A DNA stretch of 14,378 nt from Phycisphaeraceae bacterium (GTDB lineage: Bacteria > Planctomycetota > Phycisphaerae > Phycisphaerales > Phycisphaeraceae), in assembly GCA_029260675.1 (NCBI GenBank), contig JAJDCV010000037.1, positions 1 through 14,378 of the forward strand, given 5' to 3'. The notes under the pieces are model-generated. The model was given only the letters and a program-made list of their open reading frames with translations, did no database searches and had not been told where the DNA came from. Below, piece by piece: positions 1 to 7,269 of the stretch (within the stretch, counting starts at the first letter, position 1; every line of letters begins with the position of its first letter). The position numbers and the translations under genes are program-made.

Positions 1-427
1 CGGCTCGGCTGAGCATGGCGGCGGGGCCGACCTGTTCGTAGCTGAGCATGCGGAAGAGTTCGCCGAAGCCTTCGAGTTCCTTATCTAACAAGCGGCGGAC
101 GACCTCGACGGTGGTGTCGCGAGAGGCGATGCCGGTGCCGCCGGTGGTGATGATGGCGTTGAGGGGTGAGGCTTGAGGGGTGGGGCTTGAGTCGGGGAGT
201 GTGAGCCAGGAGTTTAGTTGGGCTTGGATCTGGGTGGGTTCGTCTTTGACGAGGGTGTAGTCGCTGACGGTGTGGCCGGCGCCGCGGAGCAGGTCGATGA
301 TCGTTCGGCCGCCGGAGTCGGTCTCGGCGATGCGTGTGTCGCTGACGGTGAGGACGGCGCAGCGGGCGGATTGGCCCTTAGCGTTGTCGCGGTGCTGGTT
401 GGTGGCGTCTGAGGTCAAAATGTGCAT
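1..427 (-). CDS. moaB: Molybdopterin adenylyltransferase-like protein (MoaB/MogA), 3' end cut by the window
   Basis: Family members act in molybdenum cofactor synthesis by adenylylating molybdopterin. I translated 142 codons from the ATG at 425-427; a MoaB is normally about 160-180 residues, so only the C-terminal end is missing. Visible family motifs are VLTVSDTR (about residues 25-32), the substrate-loop motif TTGGTGIASRD (94-104), TVEVV just after it, and LEGFGELFRMLSY (118-130). Between residues 79 and 90 a Ser/Pro-rich loop (SSPTPQASPLN) is encoded by a short tandem DNA repeat and looks like an insertion. A weak AT-rich -10-like stretch (TAATTA) lies about ten bases upstream on the minus strand, and no clear Shine-Dalgarno site is seen. 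The gene lies downstream of the GH35 gene but is separated from it by a large inverted repeat, so it is probably transcribed separately. MoaB versus MogA cannot be decided from this fragment. Confidence 0.9.
   Translation of the reverse strand, partial: MHILTSDATNQHRDNAKGQSARCAVLTVSDTRIAETDSGGRTIIDLLRGAGHTVSDYTLVKDEPTQIQAQLNSWLTLPDSSPTPQASPLNAIITTGGTGIASRDTTVEVVRRLLDKELEGFGELFRMLSYEQVGPAAMLSRA
159..191. repeat. 14-bp tandem repeat inside the moaB coding sequence
   Basis: Two adjacent 14-base copies, ttgaggggtgaggc and ttgaggggtggggc, differ at one position and are followed by a partial third copy, ttgag. The unit is not a multiple of three. It codes for the Ser/Pro-rich loop of the MoaB-like protein, a region where family members usually tolerate length changes. 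Confidence 0.7.
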
Positions 428-455
428 CCGAGTGGTGTAATTAGGAAAAGGATAT

Positions 456-627
456 CACGGAGGGCGCGGAGACGCGGGGATACGGAGAAGAATACAGGAA
501 CAGGGATGGACGCTGATAAACGCTGATAAGAAAGGCGGTGGTGATCGGCCGATGTCCTATCAGCGTTCATCTGCGTTCATCCTTGTTAAAAAGCTTTGAC
601 TGTATCTCAGTGTCTTTGTGGTTAAAT
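456..627. repeat. Composite intergenic inverted repeat (REP/MITE-like hairpin element)
   Basis: The 209-base gap between the GH35 stop and the moaB start is almost filled by this structure. The inner arms are 499-528 and 558-587: 30 bases each, 26 of 30 complementary, with a 29-base loop. Each inner arm is itself built on a roughly 10-base period (acgctgataa / acgctgata; cagcgttcat / ctgcgttcat). Outside them are weaker arms, 456-488 (cacggagggcgcggagac...) and about 600-621 (rc: ccacaaagacactgagatac), related mainly by transitions with one gap. No transposase or target-site duplication is visible. In the minus direction the hairpin follows the GH35 stop closely and is followed by a pyrimidine-rich stretch, so it could act as a transcription terminator. 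It resembles interspersed repeats I recall from planctomycete and verrucomicrobial genomes; copy number here cannot be tested. Confidence 0.7.
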
Positions 628-636
628 CGACGGACT

Positions 637-3426
637 TTATCCGTACGGACCGTTTTCGTTGTAGACGAGTTTACACTTGTTGGGCAGCTTGCCGTGCTCG
701 TCGAAGAGTAGCAGTTCGTTGGGGGCGTTGGTGTTCAGCCAGGGTTCGGGGAGGTAGTAGGCTTGTTGCGGTGGGATTTTTTTGCCCTTCGCGGTGGCGA
801 CCCAGTATCGGCCGACGTTGTGGCCGTTAAGGTAGATCTGGCCCTTGCTCATGCCGACGGGTTCGAGCCAGAGGGGGGCGTCGGTGTGTTTGACCGTGAA
901 CGAGGCGCGGAACCAGGCGGGCTGGGCGGGCGAGGTTTTGGGGGGCGCGCCAAAGTGACCACCATGATCTGTTGGTGGTTGCCAGGGGCAGAACGACCAT
1001 GGCGCGCGTTTGTCGCTGACGGTGTCAGCAACTTTGTAGAGCCGCAGGTGCTTGAGCGGATCGACGCCGTCGGGCATCGGTTCGTAGAGCGCGAGTGTGA
1101 GGGTGTTCTTGCCGCCCTTGACCGGCCCGGTGCCGGGTTCGAGGACGATGCGTTTGTATCCGCCGTTGTAGTTCTGTGTGTAGAGTTCGACGGGCTCGCC
1201 GTTGACTGTGACGACGCAGTCCATTGGGAGTTGGTCGATGTCGAGGATCAGGGGTTTTCGGCCATCGGGTGTGACGGCCCAGGTCAGGGCCTGTGCGGGG
1301 GGCTGCTCGCCGTGGTGTCGGCCGTAGACAAAGCCCTGGAGTTTGAATGGGTCGGGGGCGGGCTGTTTGGTGACTTTGGGTTTCGTGAGCTTGACGGGGG
1401 CGACCTGGTAGAGCGGGCCGAAGACGCCTTTGTGCTCGCCCATGGCCTGGCCGAAGTTGAATCGGCCGAGGTTGTCGGCGAGGACGGTGATGTGGTTGTT
1501 GAGTTTGAGTGCGGCCGGGTAGTTTTCTGCGTCGGGGCCTTGGCCGAGGATCTTCTGGAGCTTGCCATCGTGGTAGACGTGCAGGCGGTCGGCGGTCATA
1601 GGCCAGAGGAGTTTACCGGTCGTGGCTTTGGTGATGGGGACGCGGTACCAGCCGTAGCCCTGGTTTTGGCCGAGCGATTCGAGGCTGGTTGGGCCTTCGA
1701 GGTCTTCGTATGCGGGATCGGTTCCGTTGATGAATGAGTCCAGGGAAGCGGATTGCCAGCCGGTGAGATTAGGCGCGGTGGGCTTGCGCGGGGCGTTCTG
1801 TTTTAGTTTTTTGATTTTTCCGTGGGATTCGATGTGGTACCGCGTTGGCCAACCGTCGAGGGGTGACGGTTGGCTCGTATCATCCAACTCGGCGGCACCG
1901 ACGATCAGGCCTTCATCAAGCGGGTACGCGGCGTCGACCTGTTGTTCGTTGAGGACGACCAGTGTCAGGTCGTCGATGTTCTGGGTGACGGGTTGTTTGC
2001 CGGTGGGGACGTTGATCTGGATGAGCGACCCGTCGATCGAGATAAGCCCCTGTGCCCCGGCCGGTCCGAAGAGCACGAGCATGCGGCCGCCGATCAATGC
2101 GAAGGGCCGGAGGTTGGTGTAGTCGAGCAGGGCCGTGTTGCCCAGGCGTGTATCCAGCAGCAGCCAGGCGGCGCGGTCGTTGCCCAGCGGGACGGGCAGC
2201 GTCTGGCCGTCGGGCAGCAGTAGGTCGAGTTGTTTGGTCTTATCGCGTTTGCCCCGGAGGATGAATACTAAGTCGCCGCGCTCGCCGGCAAGGTGTGTGA
2301 CGGCGGGGGGGTGGTCGTCGCCCTGCGGCGCGATTGTGGTATGGGGCGGGTCGCTATTGAGGTTTGCGAAGACCTGGTGGAACTGGCTGGCGAAGGTGGC
2401 GATGCGTTTGACGGCGTGGTACTTGCCGCCGCGGCCGCCTGCTTCCATTAGCGGGGCGTCGTAGTCGTAGCTGGTGGTGAAGAAGCGGGTGCCTTCGACA
2501 TTGCGGCCGGCGTTGAAGGCGAAGTTGGTCCCGCCGTGGAACATGTAGAGGTTGAACATCGCGCCGACGCTAAGCACACTTGCCAGGCGGTGCAGGACGT
2601 CCTGGGCCGAGTCGTCGTTGTTGTGTGGGTCGCCCCAGGAATCGAACCACCCGGTCCACAACTCACTGACGATCCGTGGCGCATCGGGTCGGACCGATGC
2701 GAGTTGCCGCATGTCGGCGGCGAGGTGGTGCTTGGCGTTCCAGGTGTCGATCGTCCCGTCGACGGGTTGCCAGAGGTTGTTGCAGTTGGTGATCGGGACG
2801 GTGCAGCCGTTCTCGCGGAGGTGGCGGACGTTTTCCAAGAGGTAGCTGTCGTGCTGCTCGGGGTTGGAGCAGAACCATTCGTTTTCGGTCTGCATGAGGA
2901 CGATCGGGCCGCCGCCCTCGCCGTGGTACCCGCCGCCGTTGGAGGCGGTTGCGTTCGAGGGGGTTTTCGGTGTGGATGGGGTATCGGTGCAAGACACCTG
3001 CAGGTCACGGACCTGATTCATGACCTCGCCGATGTAACGTGCGGAGGCTTCGAGGAAGGGGCCGTTGGCCTCTCGGAGTTTGATGCCGTCGATGGTGTTC
3101 AGCCAGGCGGGCAGCCCGCCGAAGTCCCATTCGGCGCAGACATAGGGCCCGGGTCGGAGGATGCAAAACATGCCTTCCTCGGCGATGGTCTGGATGAACC
3201 GGCGGAGGTCCCGATCGCCGGTGAAGTCGAACTCGCCGGGCTGTGGCTCGTGCGCGTTCCAGAAGACGTAGGTCTCGATGCAGTTGAGCCCGGCCTGTTT
3301 GGCGGCGCGGATGCGCTTGCGCCAGAGTGGGTGGGGCGTGCGTGTGTAGTGGATCGCGCCGCTGACCAGCCAGACACGTCGGCTGTTGATGGTCAGGGAC
3401 TGCCCGTCGTAACTGATGCTGGCCAT
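637..3426 (-). CDS. Beta-galactosidase, glycoside hydrolase family 35
   Basis: A retaining glycosidase predicted to remove terminal beta-linked galactose from oligo- or polysaccharides. The 929-residue product opens directly into the GH35 TIM barrel: WLVSGAIHYTR (19-29), NCIETYVFWNAHEPQPGEFDF (48-68), and RPGPYVCAEWDFGGLPAWL (91-109). The family signature GGGPIVLMQTENEWF (171-185) carries the expected acid/base Glu183, and RIVSELWTGWFDSWGD (251-266) carries the expected nucleophile Glu255. A low-complexity Thr/Ser/Pro/Gly insert (about 143-170) sits just before the acid/base motif. The C-terminal half contains beta-sandwich sequence, including a typical terminal motif, GMSKGQIYLNGHNVGRYW (858-875). 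Nothing at the N-terminus looks like a signal peptide, so the enzyme is probably cytoplasmic and acts on imported oligosaccharides. It begins 57 bases after the stop of the upstream exported protein and may share its transcript. Exact substrate (lactose-like, galactan, glycan) is unknown. Confidence 0.95.
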   Translation of the reverse strand: MASISYDGQSLTINSRRVWLVSGAIHYTRTPHPLWRKRIRAAKQAGLNCIETYVFWNAHEPQPGEFDFTGDRDLRRFIQTIAEEGMFCILRPGPYVCAEWDFGGLPAWLNTIDGIKLREANGPFLEASARYIGEVMNQVRDLQVSCTDTPSTPKTPSNATASNGGGYHGEGGGPIVLMQTENEWFCSNPEQHDSYLLENVRHLRENGCTVPITNCNNLWQPVDGTIDTWNAKHHLAADMRQLASVRPDAPRIVSELWTGWFDSWGDPHNNDDSAQDVLHRLASVLSVGAMFNLYMFHGGTNFAFNAGRNVEGTRFFTTSYDYDAPLMEAGGRGGKYHAVKRIATFASQFHQVFANLNSDPPHTTIAPQGDDHPPAVTHLAGERGDLVFILRGKRDKTKQLDLLLPDGQTLPVPLGNDRAAWLLLDTRLGNTALLDYTNLRPFALIGGRMLVLFGPAGAQGLISIDGSLIQINVPTGKQPVTQNIDDLTLVVLNEQQVDAAYPLDEGLIVGAAELDDTSQPSPLDGWPTRYHIESHGKIKKLKQNAPRKPTAPNLTGWQSASLDSFINGTDPAYEDLEGPTSLESLGQNQGYGWYRVPITKATTGKLLWPMTADRLHVYHDGKLQKILGQGPDAENYPAALKLNNHITVLADNLGRFNFGQAMGEHKGVFGPLYQVAPVKLTKPKVTKQPAPDPFKLQGFVYGRHHGEQPPAQALTWAVTPDGRKPLILDIDQLPMDCVVTVNGEPVELYTQNYNGGYKRIVLEPGTGPVKGGKNTLTLALYEPMPDGVDPLKHLRLYKVADTVSDKRAPWSFCPWQPPTDHGGHFGAPPKTSPAQPAWFRASFTVKHTDAPLWLEPVGMSKGQIYLNGHNVGRYWVATAKGKKIPPQQAYYLPEPWLNTNAPNELLLFDEHGKLPNKCKLVYNENGPYG

Positions 3427-3483
3427 GGTCGGGTTACCGGATCGGATGGGCGTTTAGGTGGGGCCGGTATTGAAGCCGGTGGG

Positions 3484-4023
3484 TCAGGGCGACGTCGCGT
3501 CTGACAAGGGATTTTCGAAGACGACGCGGACGGGGATGAGGACGAACTGAGCCAGGCCGATGAAAGGTTGGGCGCCCAGGGCCGTGAGGTTTTCGCCGTT
3601 GAGGTTCCCGGCGTCTGCACCACCGAGGGCTTCCTGGATCTGCCAGATGGTTTCCGGGGCGTGCAGTGGGGTGACGATGTCGTCGCCCATCGGGGGGTTG
3701 CCCATGTAGCTTGGGTTGTGGGTCACGGACCCGTCGGTCGGGGTGACGACGAGGGTCGGCCAGGTTGAGCGGTCCATGTCGATCGGCTGGGAGTCGACGA
3801 CCGGTGGGTCGGTCTGGGTGGGCGTGTCGACGGCGTCGGCCTCGCTGACATCTGGCAGGGCCTCGGCTAGGTCTACGTCACTTTCCACAGCGGGGGCTGA
3901 TTCCGTTTGAGTTGCTGGGGCTTCCAGGGGCTCGGTGCCTTCCGACGCCAGGCCGGGCTGGGCGATCAGCAGCAGGCCGATCGATGCGATCAAGAGCGGG
4001 AGGGGGTGCGTGGCAGTTTTCAT
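3484..4023 (-). CDS. Exported protein of unknown function
   Basis: I do not recognise a family. The 179-residue product starts with a clear Sec-type signal peptide: MKT, a hydrophobic core (LLIASIGLLLIA, 10-21) and a likely cleavage near PGLA-SEG (residue 26). Residues 27-85 form an acidic, Ala/Pro/Glu/Thr-rich stretch that is probably a disordered linker. The C-terminal half (86-179) looks more constrained: STWPTLVVTPTDGSVTHNP, then MGDDIVTPLHAPETIWQIQEAL and a hydrophobic FIGLAQFVLIPVRVVFENP. It is likely periplasmic or surface-attached. AAGGAA lies eight bases before the ATG, and a TATACT -10-like box lies 19 bases before it. It precedes the GH35 gene on the same strand, which might mean a joint role at the cell surface, but that is only a guess from proximity. 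Confidence 0.75.
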   Translation of the reverse strand: MKTATHPLPLLIASIGLLLIAQPGLASEGTEPLEAPATQTESAPAVESDVDLAEALPDVSEADAVDTPTQTDPPVVDSQPIDMDRSTWPTLVVTPTDGSVTHNPSYMGNPPMGDDIVTPLHAPETIWQIQEALGGADAGNLNGENLTALGAQPFIGLAQFVLIPVRVVFENPLSDATSP

Positions 4024-4042
4024 GGTGGTGTTCCTTGAGGCA

Positions 4043-4059
4043 AGTATAGCCCACTATAC
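4043..4059. promoter_or_regulatory. Divergent promoter region: minus-strand -10 box overlapping a perfect dyad
   Basis: GTATAG (4044-4049) and CTATAC (4054-4059) are exact inverted copies separated by CCCA. On the minus strand the left arm supplies TATACT (4048 down to 4043), a good -10 box for the exported-protein gene starting at 4023. I see no convincing -35 box. Overlap of a dyad with the -10 box is the arrangement expected for a repressor operator, but the dyad could also be chance in an AT-rich promoter. Confidence 0.4.
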
Positions 4060-4122
4060 CAGCGGTCGGCGGGGCTCGAAACAATTTTGGGGCGATTGTC
4101 TAGCGAGGGTAATCGGTAAGCC

Positions 4123-4128
4123 TATAAT
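4123..4128 (+). promoter_or_regulatory. -10 box (TATAAT) for a probably leaderless FMN reductase gene
   Basis: A consensus TATAAT ends six bases before the ATG at 4135, so a start point seven bases downstream would fall on the A of the ATG. No ribosome-binding site is present between them. No good -35 hexamer is found at 16-18 bases; TTGTCT at 4096-4101 is too far (21 bases). Confidence 0.5.
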
Positions 4129-4134
4129 CCCGCC

Positions 4135-4692
4135 ATGAATCCACTAGTCATCAGTTGTTCATTGAACCCGGACAGCCGGTCGGCGGGGCTTGCGCGTCAG
4201 GCGCATGAGTCGTTCCGGCAGGTGTCCAACGATGCAAAGTTAATCGATCTGCGTCAGACGCCGCTGCCGATCTGTGACGGGGGGCCGTCGTATCAGCACG
4301 GAAGCGTCGGCCCGCTGGCCGCGGCGATCTCGGATGCCGACCCGATCCTGCTGGCGGTCCCGGTTTACAATTACTACGGCAACGCGGCGGCGAAGAACCT
4401 GATCGAGCTGACCGGGCGAGCGTGGACCGGGAAGGTGGTCGGTTTTCTGTGTGCCGCCGGGGGCCAGGGCAGCTACATGTCGGTGATGTCGCTGGCTAAC
4501 AGCCTGATGCTGGACTTCCGGTGTCTGATCGTGCCGAGGTTTGTCTACGCGACGGGGGAGCATTTCAACGAAGACGGATCGGTTAACGATACGATCGCCC
4601 GGCGGACGGATGAGTTGTGTGAGACCGCAGCGGGTTTGGCTGAGGCGTGGGAACAGGCCCAAGCGCCTGCCGGCCGTGCCGAGGTTAATTGA
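4135..4692 (+). CDS. NADPH-dependent FMN reductase family protein (flavodoxin-like fold)
   Basis: Members of this family are soluble flavoproteins that use NAD(P)H to reduce FMN, quinones, chromate or azo compounds. The 185-residue length is usual. The N-terminal strand VISCSLNPDSRSAGLA (5-20) matches the FMN-phosphate loop (GS-R-S-N type). PVYNYYGNAAAKNLIE (76-91) is the conserved P-YN---G-LKN isoalloxazine-binding segment, and AAGGQGSYMSVM (107-118) matches the third flavin-contact loop. The protein has no signal peptide and should be cytoplasmic. It is transcribed alone: its neighbours on both sides are on the minus strand. The start is supported by a TATAAT box immediately upstream and by the family N-terminus beginning at residue 4. 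The true substrate cannot be read from the sequence. Confidence 0.88.
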   Translation: MNPLVISCSLNPDSRSAGLARQAHESFRQVSNDAKLIDLRQTPLPICDGGPSYQHGSVGPLAAAISDADPILLAVPVYNYYGNAAAKNLIELTGRAWTGKVVGFLCAAGGQGSYMSVMSLANSLMLDFRCLIVPRFVYATGEHFNEDGSVNDTIARRTDELCETAAGLAEAWEQAQAPAGRAEVN

Positions 4693-4745
4693 CCGCTGAT
4701 ACGCATTCTCTTTAATTCATGGTCGGCCGTTTGACCCTCAGCCCT

Positions 4746-4761
4746 CCCCGCTTTGCCGGGG
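4746..4761. terminator. Weak hairpin between two convergent genes
   Basis: CCCCG and CGGGG form a five-base stem around CTTTGC in the 190-base gap between converging genes. There is no T-run on either strand, so this is at best a weak terminator. Nothing else was recognised in the gap. Confidence 0.2.
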
Positions 4762-4882
4762 GTTTGCCTGATGAGGGGCATGGGTTTTAATCGTAATCTG
4801 TGCGAATTGTTCTCGGTTGATTTCACGGCCGTTTACCCGTTCGTGACAAAGCCGCAAACCTCCAAGGGTTGACAGGCCCGGG

Positions 4883-5728
4883 TTACTGCGGTGACTGGGG
4901 CGGTGGCTCTTTACCGCTGTCCCTTTGTTCCCGGTGGCAGGTCAGCAGGACACCGAACCAGATCACGGGCCCCAACATCTCAAGTAGTTCTTCCAGTGCC
5001 ATACCGTAGAGATAGGGGTAATAGGTCGGCCCTTTCTGCCAATCTCTTATCGGCGGGGCGTTGTCCAAACCTTCTGTGAGCTTGGCCTCCTCAAGGGCGA
5101 GGGTTTCGGCTTCATAGCGGTATTTGGCAGTGAGCGTCTCCATCCCCACGGCCCCGCTTAGGAAGACCAGCACACCCACGGTCATCCCCAGCACCAGCCT
5201 GCTGGATACACGCCAAAGCTGCCACAGGATCGCGCTGGTGACGAGTAAGGCAGGGGGCAGCCAAAGCAGGATCCACCGCGCATGATGGAGCGAGCCCTTT
5301 AGCTGGACTTTTCTTCCGATCCGCTCATGCAACATGCAGCTCTCGTCGATCGAGAGGAACAGGAAACCGGCTGTCAGCGTCCACCAGGCAAGGCGTTCGC
5401 CCCACACTTTGTGTCCCCGGCTGCGGGCGACAAGCCAGGTCAGGCCCCCGGTGGCTGTCAGCATGAGGGCGGACCACCACGTGGGAAGACTCCCCTCGCG
5501 GTCCACGCTCAGAAGATCGACGAGGGTGTCCCAGCCGCGCTCGTGTGTTACCCGCATCAGGTTTACGATCAGGCTCAGCACCGACAACATCAGCGTGCAG
5601 GCAAGCATCGCGATGATGAGTCTGGCTGGCCGGATGGAGATCCCAAACGTCACAGCCCCACGGGCCTCTGCCTGCTGATCTCTGGTCCGCGCGATAGGTT
5701 CAACATCATTCAATGGCTGGCTCAACAT
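4883..5728 (-). CDS. Multipass membrane protein of unknown function with acidic/His motifs
   Basis: I do not recognise a named family. The 281-residue product has about six hydrophobic segments: roughly 36-57, 84-101, 113-127, 151-169, 178-195 and 252-264. The N-terminal 30 residues are polar and both termini are charged. Notable polar residues lie in or next to membrane segments: FLSIDESCMLHE (124-135) with Asp128, Glu129, His134 and Glu135; GMETLTAKYRYE (195-206); and GMALEELLEMLGP (242-254) with Glu246, Glu247 and Glu250. Such paired acidic residues and His within helices are typical of metal or proton sites, but no function is proven. It is monocistronic, converging on the FMN reductase gene and diverging from the hydroxylase gene. 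TATACT lies about 19 bases before the ATG; there is no Shine-Dalgarno site. Confidence 0.75.
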   Translation of the reverse strand: MLSQPLNDVEPIARTRDQQAEARGAVTFGISIRPARLIIAMLACTLMLSVLSLIVNLMRVTHERGWDTLVDLLSVDREGSLPTWWSALMLTATGGLTWLVARSRGHKVWGERLAWWTLTAGFLFLSIDESCMLHERIGRKVQLKGSLHHARWILLWLPPALLVTSAILWQLWRVSSRLVLGMTVGVLVFLSGAVGMETLTAKYRYEAETLALEEAKLTEGLDNAPPIRDWQKGPTYYPYLYGMALEELLEMLGPVIWFGVLLTCHREQRDSGKEPPPQSPQ

Positions 5729-6153
5729 CGGTAAGGGGACCCCAAGAGTATATGTCCGTTCAGGAATTTGGATAGATGAGCCAGGAGGTCAGCGGGGTTG
5801 TCACGTCACTTGCGCCAATTTTCATTTTCCGTGATACGCAGGAGCAAAGTACCCGAACACCACCCGCCGACGTTGTGGGGTGTGTCGGCGATCATGGAAC
5901 ACGGGATGGATCGATCATCCGGAAAACGGGCCGGATCTACGAAAAACACGCCGTATTTGGCAAGGACGGGAAACAGGCCCAGCCGGCCACCTGTTGTGTC
6001 CTATAATGGACGCCCGTGCGTTTTTGCGGGGGATGACGGCGGCTTTCCTAGAACGGGTTCCGCATTAAGCCTGTGTGAAACACCGTGATTTTGCCGATGA
6101 AACATACAAGTGGTTTTTAACCGTGGTGGGGGATGGGCCCGTTACCGTGAGTC
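5729..6153. other. 425-base divergent intergenic region
   Basis: No convincing protein gene is seen; the open frames here are short and lack family-like sequence. Besides the minus-strand TATACT box, there is a consensus TATAAT at 6002-6007 on the plus strand without an obvious -35 box. If used, it would give the hydroxylase gene a leader of about 140 bases. A 20-codon open frame, MDARAFLRG... (6006-6068), overlaps that box and is probably not translated as such; a shorter in-frame ATG at 6033 follows GCGGGGG. No riboswitch fold was recognised. Confidence 0.5.
5747..5752 (-). promoter_or_regulatory. -10-like box (TATACT) for the 281-residue membrane protein
   Basis: On the minus strand TATACT is followed by 18 bases and then the ATG at 5728, giving a predicted leader of about a dozen bases. 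A matching -35 hexamer is not evident at 16-18 bases. Confidence 0.35.
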
Positions 6154-7269
6154 ATGGCAATGCAAGAAGAAACGGCTAAGAACCCGGCGCAGTCTATGCA
6201 CGCGGATCAGCCGCGGCGACATAATGCCAGGGTGTTGATGCTGTTGGGGCTGCTAGGTCTCACGGCGGCGCTGTACTGGTTGACATCGTCTGCCCCGGGC
6301 GGGGACGCGACGGGTTGGGGCCTGGCCAGCCCGTTTGGCTACCTGATCGATACGTATGTACCGCAGGGGTTGCGTCCGCTGGCGACGAAGGCGGCGACGG
6401 TGTTCCTCTCGCCCCTGCTCTACCTGCTGATTGCGGCGGTGTTCGTCGCCGAGAAGGCGATCCCCGCGGATCGGACCCAGCCGGTGTTCAGCGTCGGCAT
6501 GATCCAGGACTTCCTGGGGTGGTTTGTCCTGGGCGGGGTGCTGCGCGTGGCGCTGGTGGGGGTGTTTGTCTCCGGGCTCTACTGGTTCTGTGAACGATAC
6601 CTCGCGGGGCTGAGGATCGAGGCCGTCACGCTTTGGCCGACTGCGTTGGTTGCGGTGTTGGCGGTGATGGCCGGCGACCTGCTGAACTGGTTCCACCACT
6701 TCGTGAGGCACAAGATCGGTGTGCTTTGGCTCTTCCACACGATCCACCACTCGCAGAAGCAGATGAATATGTTCACCGACCTGCGGGTGCACCTGGTCGA
6801 GTACGTCGTTACCAAGCCGATCACGATCTTCCCGCTGTTTGTCTTGGGGCTGGACCTGCAACTGGCGTTCTGGCTGACACTCATCCTCGAATCCTACACA
6901 CGGATTTACCACGGGAACCTGCGGACGAACTACGGGCCGCTGCGCTACCTCCTGGTCACGCCGCAATCGCACCGGATCCACCACTCGGCCGAGCCCAGGC
7001 ACGCGGACAAGAACTTCGCGGTGCTGTTCAGCTTCTGGGACCGGCTGTTCGGGACCCAGTGGCCGGTGTACGACGAATACCCCGAGACCGGCGTGGACGA
7101 CGCACGCTTCCCGCACGAACAGTCGGTGGGGGGGCTCCGGATCTTGACCAACTATCTGCGACAACTGCTGTACCCGTTCATTGTGATCGTCTCGCGCGAC
7201 GACGGTAGGCCGGCCCCGGGGCATGACACCTCAACTTCTAGCGAAACCCACCGAGAGACCTGCCCTTGA
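6154..7269 (+). CDS. Sterol desaturase / fatty acid hydroxylase family membrane protein
   Basis: Enzymes of this superfamily use a membrane-embedded di-iron centre and O2 to hydroxylate or desaturate lipids. The 371-residue product has a polar N-terminal 25 residues and hydrophobic segments near 26-43, 81-100, 118-146, 157-176 and 222-247. The iron-binding histidine clusters are present: HHFVRH (181-186), HTIHHS (195-200), YHGN (252-255) and SHRIHHS (272-278). After this come FAVLFSFWDRLFGTQWP (288-304), typical of the family, and a cytosolic tail. An in-frame stop lies just before the ATG, so the start cannot be far upstream; ATGs at codons 3 and 15 are alternatives. No strong Shine-Dalgarno site is seen. 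The stop codon overlaps the start of the glycosyltransferase gene, so the two products probably act together. Substrate (sterol, hopanoid, fatty acid, carotenoid or ether lipid) is unknown. Confidence 0.92.
   Translation: MAMQEETAKNPAQSMHADQPRRHNARVLMLLGLLGLTAALYWLTSSAPGGDATGWGLASPFGYLIDTYVPQGLRPLATKAATVFLSPLLYLLIAAVFVAEKAIPADRTQPVFSVGMIQDFLGWFVLGGVLRVALVGVFVSGLYWFCERYLAGLRIEAVTLWPTALVAVLAVMAGDLLNWFHHFVRHKIGVLWLFHTIHHSQKQMNMFTDLRVHLVEYVVTKPITIFPLFVLGLDLQLAFWLTLILESYTRIYHGNLRTNYGPLRYLLVTPQSHRIHHSAEPRHADKNFAVLFSFWDRLFGTQWPVYDEYPETGVDDARFPHEQSVGGLRILTNYLRQLLYPFIVIVSRDDGRPAPGHDTSTSSETHRETCP

Noticed and set aside
763..1737. 324-codon open frame on the plus strand opposite the GH35 gene
   Set aside because: It lies wholly antisense to a gene with clear catalytic motifs; its Val/Gly/Asp-rich composition is what GC-rich codons give on the opposite strand.
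2536..3504. 322-codon open frame on the plus strand opposite the start of the GH35 gene
   Set aside because: Antisense shadow of the GH35 barrel region; no family-like motif.
4869..4874. TTGACA hexamer on the plus strand
   Set aside because: No -10 box 16-18 bases downstream, and it points into the 3' end of a minus-strand gene.
6253..7224. 323-codon open frame on the minus strand opposite the hydroxylase gene
   Set aside because: Antisense to the His-box enzyme; Arg/Gln/His/Pro-rich composition is typical of shadow frames.
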